The notes beneath the pieces were generated by a model. That model was not told where the DNA came from. It searched no databases and worked only from the letters and a program-made list of their open reading frames with translations. A DNA stretch of 64,000 bases from Gnetum montanum (lineage: Eukaryota > Streptophyta > Gnetopsida > Gnetales > Gnetaceae): positions 206,118 to 270,117 of the forward strand of contig MNCI01025357.1 in the NCBI GenBank assembly GCA_015680685.1, read 5' to 3'. Shown here piece after piece: positions 55,859-64,000 of the stretch. The position numbers were made by a program, and so were the translations under genes. How positions within the stretch are numbered: position 1 is the first letter of the stretch; the number at the start of each line of letters is the position of its first letter.

Positions 55859-56743
55859 GGAATTGTTTACATTTTGTATTGATAATGCATTAGGACTTTC
55901 TACGAAATGAACTTGCCTTTTGATTGTTGGAGATTTTTTTTAGTATTTTTGGGTGTACGAATTATCTTTTGGATCATATCTTTTATTTCATTAAAATGTA
56001 AAAGATCAGACATTAAAATGTTGGCTTTAATTTTTTTTTAAAATTCTCAACTAGATCAAAAGTCTTATGTTCTTCTTTGGCTTCTTGTTGAGGTGGAGTT
56101 TTTTTTTTTAAGTATAGAAGGAGGTTTTGGTCATTGTGGGGCATTTTTTTAGGATGGCCCAACTTGAGTATTTGTGTTGCTTTGACTAGGATCTATTCTA
56201 GTTGGATAAGTATAAGGATCATTCCTAGTTTGTTGTTGTGTGGTGTTCATAATGCCACTAAGTCTATAGTAGCAAGTGTTATGTGGGTTGGGATCACTTA
56301 CCATGAATTATTCCAATAAGAAAACCTATTCATATTATATTTCATGAGGTACACTAAGGACCATAATAGGGTTTTTTCCACTTTGTTGATTTTGGACATT
56401 ATCATCATATAATGCTAAAAATTGAGAACAAGTTTTCTCAAAATGTTGCCTAGTGTTATGGAGATGACAATAATCATCATTGATTGATGTACTTGGCTTT
56501 TTAGATTATCTAGGAACCTTGTTGTTGTTTCACTTCGGTTCAACTACTTCATTGGAAAGCTTTTGAAGTGAAGTCATATCTCAGTCATTTGATTTTGAGT
56601 TGTATATCCAATAGGATTGGATATCTTATTTGGATTTATGATGGGTTGGATTAAGGCTTTCAATTGGTCATCATTCAAACCAATGTTCGATGGTAAAAAT
56701 GAAGAAGATGTGGGACCTTGAAAATAGCTATCTATAGGTTGAG

Positions 56744-57505
56744 TCATTTGAAGGAGGGAGGAGTTTGAAACATAATATTGGTCATTGGGAAAGTTGGTAA
56801 AGATAAAGGACTAGATTGCATAGGGTTACTAACACTTATCGTTCCAAATTGGGTTTGAATACTATTCATGAGGGTAATTTTTTCTAACTCAATAGCTTTA
56901 GCCATCACTCCTTGTATTCCTATTATGTTGGGATTAGATTTGATGGCATAGGCAAAGAATAAGTTAATGGTAGACAAGTAAAAATTGAGGATGCCACCAA
57001 GTTGTGGGTGCATCTCACTTGGCACATAAGCAAGTTGATGAAGAAATCTTAGGTTGTAATCCCAAACATTTTCCCTAGGTAGCTTTATTAAGCTTATGAA
57101 GTTGCTTGATGCTATGATAGGGCTAATGAACTTATTAAACTAAAGTAGGAACTTATTTTTAAATTCTTTCCACAAGTTGATAGAGTTATCAAGGAGCATA
57201 AAATCCCATTGGGTGGCTTTACCCTTGAAAGTTGTCACAAATACCCTACACGCTATGTCATTTCGTACAATGTTATGGATGCCTAGTAAGGTTTCGAAAC
57301 ATTGCATATGTTGGTGGGCATCGCTAGTAGGGGCTGTGGGATTGAAGAAAAAATTTATGTTTTGGATGGATTTTGAAATATCATGGTAGTTGGTGAAGTT
57401 GAAAGGGTTGCTCACCAAAGGAGCTAGTGGTTGATTGGCTAGCATCCTAATTCAAGTTTTTCTAGTGATAGCAATTGGAAAAAGTGAGGCTCATTATTTT
57501 CTTAA
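56744..57505 (-). pseudogene. gag of element E
   Basis: Pieces VSNPFNFTNYHDISKSIQNI, CFETLLGIHNIVRNDIACRV, GKATQWDFMLLDNSINLWKE and PSEMHPQLGGILNFYLSTIN parallel element C gag. The zinc knuckle relic near 56470 is decayed. Homology to element C begins about 57505 on the upstream side. Confidence 0.83.
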
Positions 57506-58293
57506 CTTAATCCTAGTTCATTGTTTTCTTGGCTTTGAGTCTTGCTTATACTTGGAGTCATTTGCCTTCCTCTTAGGTGTCTCTATTGGACTGGAATATA
57601 TTTGAACTTTCACAAGTTCCTCAAGTCTGATAATAGGTGTTTTTGAAGGCTCTTCATGATTCTGGTGGAGTTGTTCTGTAATAAACTCATTAGCATCGAG
57701 TTCTTCCAAGACAACAAAAGTGTTAACCTACTTCCCTTTATTGTGTATATGTTTGATTTCTATGGTAGCATCTCTTCTCATCTGCTTCTTTGTGGGTTCA
57801 TAGGGCTTGTCATGTGCTTATTCACATGGTACCCTTCTTGGATTTGGTTCATATTCATTCCTCTTAAGGTAGTTTGGAGCATATTAACTACTACATGATT
57901 TGGAGGCAAGACTATGTTGCCTTGTATGTCTCTCCACCTCATTTGATTGTCTTGATAAAATATGAAAGTAAAATTTGGACGATAAGGATTAGCATGAGCA
58001 TATATGATTCTTGTTTGTATCGACATCCCCCATTCTTCTTTATCAATGATTCTATCATTACCTCTTTTTGTCTCCTTGGTAGGTGATTATGTATCCTTGT
58101 TTGAAGCCATGTTGTGGTTTAAGACATTTGGTTAAGTGTGCTTAATTGGTTAGAGTATGAATTTTAACTTTGAGTTCTGATACAATGAACTTTATGAAAT
58201 CAATTACACAACATACATTGACTAGTCCTTGGCAATGACACCAACGATGAGCAGTGAAGTAATCCAACACCTAACCATACAATTCTTAGGTGT
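57506..58293 (-). mobile_element. Element G: Athila-like relic (gag start, PBS, LTR stub), minus strand
   Basis: On the minus strand a 5' LTR remnant (58293-58245, broken by element F) is followed by a PBS-like TTGGTGTCATTGCCAAGGAC (58225-58244). An Athila-type gag N-terminus follows at 58026-57778: YAHANPYRPNFTFIFYQDNQ and DIQGNIVLPPN, parallel to elements A and B. A second frame (57709-57518) ends near 57518, where element E sequence begins. G is older than F. Confidence 0.75.
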
Positions 58294-58941
58294 TGATGAG
58301 CGGCGTGGTACCCCTATGCTCAACCATATGAATATGAGTGTTTCATGCACGATCCCGTCAAATTCCAAGGACTAAGTGCTTATGCACCCTTGTGGAACAA
58401 GGACAGGTTGATTGATCATTGTCTTCCCAAACTTACTTGTATGTCAAGATTGCATGGTTGAGTAAGCTTGAGGCATATGATTTTTATATATTTTATGTTT
58501 TTATGTCCTGTGCTAATAGGGAAAGAGAGAGATAACTAGGTGACTAATTTAACTTAACTACTCATTAAATAAGTTTTAACTAATCCTAACACTAGCATCT
58601 GTTCCCACTTGCCCTACACATCTTGAACCAGTGCAAACACTACTGGGCTATTAAACGCTAGTCATTTCTGAGCTACCAAGTGTTACACATATGCTCAAAG
58701 GGGTCATGCTTGTTTAATTTAACAATTTTCTTAATTGATAAAAATGAATTGCTATGCTAATAACATAAATGTAAAGTGCATAAAATAAAATAAAATAAAA
58801 TAAACGCATAAGAAAATAAAATAAAATAAAATAAATGCGTAAGAAAACAAATCTCAAGTCCTGCAAGGATGAATCAAAGAGCTCATCTTTATTGCCAACA
58901 CAATGGTGTGCTCAGGTACATTAATGCTTGAATAAAGATTT

Positions 58942-59042
58942 TTCCACACTTAAACCTCTTACTATGGGCACTTGGAAAATACTCTAACTTTNTTCCACAC
59001 TTAAACCTCTTACTATGGGCACTTGGAAAATACTCTAACTTT
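58942..59042. repeat. Exact 50-bp duplication flanking a single N
   Basis: A block from ttccacacttaaacctctta to aaaatactctaacttt occurs identically on both sides of the N at 58992. This is the signature of an unmerged overlap at an assembly join, not biology. Confidence 0.85.
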
Positions 59043-59122
59043 CAAATAGACTGCAAGAGTTTCGCTACTTTTCTACTGAAAGACTTTCTCCCAATTGTGT
59101 GCATAGGCACTGTATTTATAGA

Positions 59123-59325
59123 CTTAGGAGAAACTACTCTAAAAATTAGAGTAACCGATTTACTAATTAGAATAACTACTAAAGTAAATGCTAGAGTAAC
59201 CACTCTAATAATTAGAATAATTGCTAATAATTAGAGTAAGTACTAAAGTAACTGCTAGAGTAACCACTCTAATAATTAGAATAACTACTAGAGTAACCAC
59301 TCTAATAATTAGAGTAACTACTCTC
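59123..59325. repeat. U3 array of AGAGTAACTACTCTAAT-type units in the element F LTR
   Basis: About eight irregular units combine gagtaaccactct and aataattaga. They are self-complementary (agagta...tactct; taattatta). Confidence 0.8.
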
Positions 59326-59329
59326 ATCA

Positions 59330-61300
59330 TACCTCCATGACTAAATAAAAACTCATCCTTGAGTATAGAAGAAAAGAAACGAATTCTTTACAAAATATTG
59401 GGAAGGTATGAGATTATTAACTAACTGACAACTGACAGTGGAATGGGATGATAGACTTAACATGGCTCGTGAACGGATGAATAAGTTTATTACAACATTA
59501 GTGTTCATGATCATTGTGGTAAATACTTGTACATAAATGACATCCAAGCCTTTATTTGGTAGCTTGTAGAGAAAGAGAGAGAAAGAAAATGAAGCATGTT
59601 GCCACTAACGCTAACATTGTGCCTTTCGTTATTTATCCATAGCCACACCACCAGACTTCCTCCTTTCGTAAATGCTTCAGTTCTAGTCCATCCTGAGTGC
59701 TTCCTCCAAGCCCATTTCATTGTTTTTATGATCATCATCTACACATACAACACAGTCACAAATGAGAAAGGATAGATAAACCACAATGTAGTTGATACCT
59801 TGCCTCGATATGAAGCACATTGGCTGAGTTGTGATTATGGCAGAAACTAGTTCAAAGATTTATCATAGGTGACTACCTAAGGTGTAGGGGTTAGGCAAAT
59901 AGTAAAATGGAGAAAACTGAAAAATTCGTGCCAGGGCCCCCACGACTAAGAGCGAACCTTCGGTAGCTATAAGATGGAAAAATATGAGGAATAAGACAGA
60001 TGGAAAAAAATAACAATAGTAATGCCAATAAAATAGGTGTCATGGATGGGGATGAAACAAGAGATGATTGATTGTAGGAAATGTTTAAGAAAAAGAACAT
60101 AATAATTGCACCAAAAATGAATGCCAATGGGTCCTCCCCAAAGCAGGCTCATGCCTTTTATGCCCTAACAAACCCACAAACCAAAGAGTCTGTAGGCTCT
60201 AGGAATGTCATTTGGAAGCAAGAGTTAAAAACTTACCCACAAGAATTCACCAAAAAAAAAATAATGCATCAACCTAGAATGGACTAATGATAAAATTGAC
60301 AATGAGTTGGAAAATGGGAAGAAAGATGGAGAGGAGAGAATGGAATGAAATCCCAAGAACAAGGTTGTGTAAAGCCCCTTTTGCATTTCATGGTTAAGAT
60401 GACTCAGTAGAACTTCATTCCAAATCCAAACTTAAACTGACCACATTCATTGACCTCGCATCAATACACCTAGCCAATCCATCCTCTTGAAGCAACAAGA
60501 ATGCATTCACAAAGAGTGACCACCATCTTGAGGAGAGCAAGATGAAGAAGTAGGAAGTGAGAAAGGCCCTTAGTTAGAGGGAACCTTCAAACATGGGTAA
60601 CATGTCTTTCCAGTTTCATAACCAGTGCTTGTAGCCAATATTGTTTTATTATGTCTAAGGGGTGTGTTTTGAATTCTCACTTTTCTCCTTTTTTTTTTGC
60701 ATGAGAATTACACCATGCAAAGAATTATTTTTATTCACTTAGCTTCTTGATTTTTGAACAATGTCAAAATGGTGGAAAACCCAAGAAACAAGCATCCAAG
60801 CACCCAAGAGAATGACTAGCACAATTGCATTGAATCCCCTTGAAGTCATACTCTTTTAATCCTTTGAGTCTTTCCTTGGTTTGAAAAGTACCTAGCCACC
60901 AATTCATTAATAAATTTACATCGAAAAAGGGGACTATACAATTCCAAGCCAAAGGAGACCATAGAGTTGCATGGATGAGTGGATGACATGGAGTCACTAC
61001 CTGTTTTACCAAAAGAACCATACCTTAATATCAGCATCATAATTCAAAGGTAAAAACCAAACATTAGCAATCAATATGATATAATGCAATCCACCATCAT
61101 GAGCACTTATTGGATGAAGAATAAAAGTAAATCAAGCAAACAAAGAAATAGTAAAAACATGAACAATGGTGTAAAAAAAAAATAAGAAAAGTTAGAAAAA
61201 TGTGCAAAAAAAATTCAAAAAGAACTAAGGGCCTAAAATGGTTAGCATAGGTGGCCATCTCCCCCATGACTGAGTTGGAAGGAGGAGATCCAAAATAGTG
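59330..61300 (-). other. PPT and long non-coding 3' region of element F
   Basis: On the minus strand atggaggta precedes the LTR. The remaining 1.9 kb is homologous to 7190-9106 and 10801-12770, with islands at 60132-60160 (gtcctccccaaagcaggctcatgc) and 60600-60625. No protein is readable. Confidence 0.7.
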
Positions 61301-62340
61301 ATCAAGGTTGTCCATCAATAGAGGTAGCATGTGTACTAGCTGTCCTAAGCTCATGGAAAGGTTTGGTTTGTTGTACGTTGACCAACAGTTTCTTGCCTAG
61401 GCTCTCAAGTTTGTATATTTTCATGGCCCCTAAAGGAAAAGTGTCATAAATAATATAAGTTCCTTCCCATAGTGTTTGAAATTTATTACATTGTGGCACA
61501 TGTATGGGATTCTAGTAGAGAATCTTATCTCCCGGTTGATATTTAACTTTCCTAATCCTGAGGTTGTGACATTGTTTATTGAATGCCTTATGCAACTCGT
61601 TAGATGATAGTGCAACTAGTCAGATTTCATCTAGCAAGTTAAGGGTTACTAACCATTATATTTATGCTAAATTAAGGTCAAGGTTGAGGTCACATGCCAT
61701 GGATTGTGTATAGAGCTCAGTTTGAATGGGAAGCACTGGTAATTTACCATACACTAACTCATAGGGAGAGTAGCCTGTAGGGAGTTTCCATGTGGAGCGG
61801 TATGCCCAAAGAGCTTCATTCAGTTTAGTGCACCAGTCTTGCTTAGAGTTGCTAATAGTTCTTATCAATATCTTTTTAATCTCCCTATTGGTGACCTCTA
61901 CTTGACCATTCGCTTGGGGGTGGTATGGTGTAGTCAATTTATGCTCAATCCCTAAGTGTTGCATTAATTTCTAAAAAGTTGTACCTATGAAGTGGGTACC
62001 ATTATCTAAAATAAGTGCATGAGGCACACCAAACATATTTATGATTTTTTGTTGAACAAATTGTGCAACTGTAGATGATGTACAATTCTTAACAGCAGCT
62101 ACTTCTACCCATTTAGTTAGGTAATCAACAACAACAATGATATAGGCTTTTCCATTGGACATTGGTGTAATTGGCCCCATAAAATCAATTTCCCAAATAT
62201 CAAAGGCTTCTAATGGTTGGATCCATTGTTTCAGACCCTCCATTCTAGCAGTCATTCCCCCATCAGGTTGACAGTACTCACAAGATTCGATGAATTGATG
62301 GGCATCTTGAAACAATGTAAGCCAATAATATCATGCAAGT
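61301..62340 (-). pseudogene. Integrase of element F
   Basis: Frames on the minus strand give FQDAHQFIESCEYCQPDGG (end of the HHCC finger), WEIDFMGPITPMSNGKAYII with the first Asp, PHALILDNGTHFIG with the second, and LTTPYHPQANGQVEVTNREI with the Glu. WAYRSTWKLPTGYSPYELVY and the C-terminal MPQCNKFQTLWEGTYIIYDT follow. Stops at the joins between these segments break the frame. All three catalytic residues remain. Confidence 0.88.
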
Positions 62341-62429
62341 AAGATCTTGATGGCCATTCATCTCCTAGCATAATGACCCCCACAAGGACCCTCATGAGTG
62401 ACTTGGAGAACTCGTAGTTGATCTATATC

Positions 62430-63000
62430 ACGAACACACCATCAAACCAAGCCATCAGGACACACTTTGTAAAGTTGCCCATTGATTTCCATAAAGTACT
62501 TGGCTCGGTGAAGAAACTGTTGTTTCTTCTTAAGGTTTAACTCTTGTGGTATTTGTTGGGTGAGGAGATAGGTAAGAATGCTATTGTACCAGTTTTTCTC
62601 CATGAGTGATTGATTATTCACTACACCAGAAAAGAGGAATTCATCAGGAAAATAATTAGAAATTGAATACTCTTCCTCTTTGTTGTCCCATTGCAACCGA
62701 GATAAATGATCAACAACTACGTTCTCGGTGCCTTTATAATTGATCATCATAAGATTGAAATCTTGTAAGATTACAAGCCATCATATGATATGAAAACTTA
62801 CCATTGGCTTATTCATGAGGAACCTTATTGCACTATGATCTATATGTATATATACTTTATATCCCAATACATAGTGTCTAAACGTTTCTAGTGCAAACAC
62901 TACAACCATTAATTCTCTCTGTGGTAGTGTAGTTAAGTTGTGCCCTAGTGATACTTCTACTTGCATAGTGGATGTAATAAGGACACTTCTAGTCATCTAA
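62430..63000 (-). pseudogene. RNase H and linker of element F
   Basis: The frame 62996-62781 has TTLPQRELMVVVFALETFRH and YKVYIHIDHSAIRFLMNKP (His-Asp-His site). After a stop, 62750-62442 has YKGTENVVVDHLSRLQW, the typical end of gypsy RNase H (NxVADxLSR), and the linker into integrase. Confidence 0.85.
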
Positions 63001-63099
63001 CTATGTAAGTATGGGTCCTAAGGCATAGTTGGATGTGTTAGTCATGATATGGAATGGTTTGGACTAGTCAGGAGCTTGTAGAATGGGTGTTTCTACTAG

Positions 63100-63960
63100 C
63101 TTCTATTTTAGAGTTTGAAAAGCTAATTCACATTCCCTGGTCCACTTGAAAGGTACATCCTTTTTCGTTAACTCCACCAATGGTTTGGAAACCTTTGAAA
63201 AGTTCTCAATAAATCTCCTATAGTAGCTAGTATGTCCAAGGAATGATCGAATATCTTTGACAGTTTTTGATTGATGGGTAATTCCTTGGATAAATTTGAT
63301 TATCTCAGGGTCTACCTCTATCCCTATGTGTGAGATTTTGTGCCCTAGTACTACTCCCTCTTGGACCATCAAATGGATTCTCTACTAGTTGAGCCTCAAA
63401 TTGGTTTCTACACATCTTTTTAACACTTGCGCTAACCGGTCCAAGGCTTGATCAAAGCTTGCTCCATAAGTGGAGAAGTCATTCATAAAGACTTCCACAC
63501 CATTTCCTATTTGCTATTGGAATATGCTTAGAACTAATTGTTGAAACATTGTAGGGGCATTGCATAAGCCAAACAACATCTATTTGTATGCAAACATTCC
63601 CCAATGACTAATGAACATAGTCTTGGCTTGGTCTTCTAGGGCTATTTGTATTTGATTATATTCGCTATATCCATCTAGAAAAATGTAGTAGCGATGCCCT
63701 ATGATGGTGTCTAAGACTTGGTTAACAAATGACAATGGAAAGTAATCTTTGAATGTTGCCATTTTCAGTAGCTTGAAATCTATGCACGCTCTCTATTTGC
63801 CTCCCTTTTTAGGTACAATAACTAAGGGGATAACCCATTTGCTATAAGCAATGGGGTATATGAAACTAGCCTTGAGAAGCTGTTCGATTTCTTTTTTAAC
63901 TACTTGCTTCAGCTTTAGGTTCAAATTCCTTTGCCATTGTCTTTGAGGCTTCATGCAGGG
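63100..63960 (-). pseudogene. Reverse transcriptase of element F
   Basis: On the minus strand the RT reads FKDYFPLSFVNQVLD, YYIFLDGYSEYNQIQIALED, then a catalytic box FMNDF near 63470-63490 where element A has FMDDF, so one catalytic Asp is Asn. GVVLGHKISHIGIEVDP and VKDIRSFLGHTSYYRRFIEN follow in frame 63372-63103. Several stops lie between these pieces. The N-terminus continues to the window edge. Confidence 0.87.
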
Positions 63961-64000
63961 GTTGGTGTAAATCCTATGTTGGCATATCCTAGGATCTATT

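Larger units (their letters stand above)
53345..57505 (-). mobile_element. Element E: degenerate Tat-like relic related to element C
   Basis: It reads leftwards: gag near 57445-56744, protease 55858-55493, a short N-terminal RT stub, a deletion of the rest of pol, the integrase C-terminus (54856-54579), a 3' non-coding region like that of element C, a PPT-like gtttggggtctagg and the first 50 bp of an LTR (TGTTGATGCC, 53345-53396). No 5' LTR is found. At 57505 it abuts Athila-like gag. The Asp-to-Ser loss in the protease box and many stops show a dead copy. Confidence 0.8.
58294..59329 (-). repeat. 3' LTR of element F
   Basis: As written, it starts TGATGAGCGG and ends CATCA. It shares the R/U5-side blocks with A and B (tggtacccctatgctcaacc, gaacaaggac), but the U3 end (59123-59325) is a private repeat of taactctaataattagagta-like units. 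An aaaataaaat array lies at 58779-58835. Confidence 0.88.
58294..64000 (-). mobile_element. Element F: Athila-like retrotransposon cut by the window edge
   Basis: It reads leftwards, with its 3' LTR at 58294-59329 (1036 bp including an assembly duplication). The PPT is followed by a 1.9-kb non-coding 3' region, integrase (62330-61300), RNase H (63000-62440) and RT (63960-63100). Gag, protease and 5' LTR lie beyond the window. It inserted into the LTR of relic G; the candidate target duplication is ggtgt at 58289-58293. It is the best pol copy of the Athila-like family here, but has stops and an altered RT catalytic box. Confidence 0.9.

Noticed and set aside
1-64000. Search for tRNA, rRNA, CRISPR and bacterial-type defence or operon features
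   Set aside because: None were seen. The window is plant repeat DNA throughout.

Overview
This window is nuclear DNA from a seed plant with a large, repeat-rich genome. No bacterial or organellar features were seen, and I cannot name the species. I found no intact host gene. The sequence is a stack of mostly decayed retroelements: L1-type LINE, Ty3/gypsy of Athila-like and Tat-like types, and Ty1/copia. Element limits were set by eye from paired long terminal repeats (LTRs), TG...CA ends, primer-binding sites (PBS), polypurine tracts (PPT) and 5-bp target-site duplications (TSD).

Left block, 1-19330. An old LINE (146-1031 and 17277-about 19330) is split at its reverse-transcriptase catalytic box by Athila-like element A (1032-17271, + strand, TSD acttt). 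A's 3' LTR is itself split by Athila-like element B (9834-17134, - strand, TSD cttgg). B lacks RT, RNase H and integrase but keeps LTRs, PBS, PPT, gag and protease. The end of another LTR of this type lies at 1-145.

19331-22400 is non-LTR DNA with an unassigned, GC-richer, coding-like relic at about 19.8-20.65 kb. 22401-33178 is Tat-like element C (+ strand, 1.5-kb LTRs, TSD ggtac). Its polyprotein runs gag, protease, an extra plant-type RNase H, RT, RNase H, integrase, and is broken by several stops and one frameshift.

34554-44615 is the most remarkable locus. A Ty1/copia element (- strand, TSD ataac) has lost most of RT and RNase H and carries a fragment of a PLS-type pentatricopeptide repeat (PPR) gene in the same orientation, joined in frame at both ends. 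Into that PPR fragment a 5.7-kb palindromic LTR retroelement (35821-41558, TSD gaaag) has inserted. Its two LTRs are inverted, each followed inward by a PBS, a leader and a gag-like frame. It looks like a head-to-head retroelement dimer integrated in one event.

44777-51924 is a younger copia element (+ strand, TSD tgatg), nearly coding but lacking the RT YVDD segment. 51930-53344 is mostly non-repetitive sequence. 53345-57505 is a degenerate Tat-like relic (- strand) abutting an Athila-like gag/PBS/LTR relic (57506-58293). Athila-like element F (- strand) enters at 58294 and runs off the right edge with its 3' LTR, 3' region, integrase, RNase H and RT. Two assembly scars are visible: NNN at 31391 and a single N at 58992 flanked by a 50-bp exact duplication.
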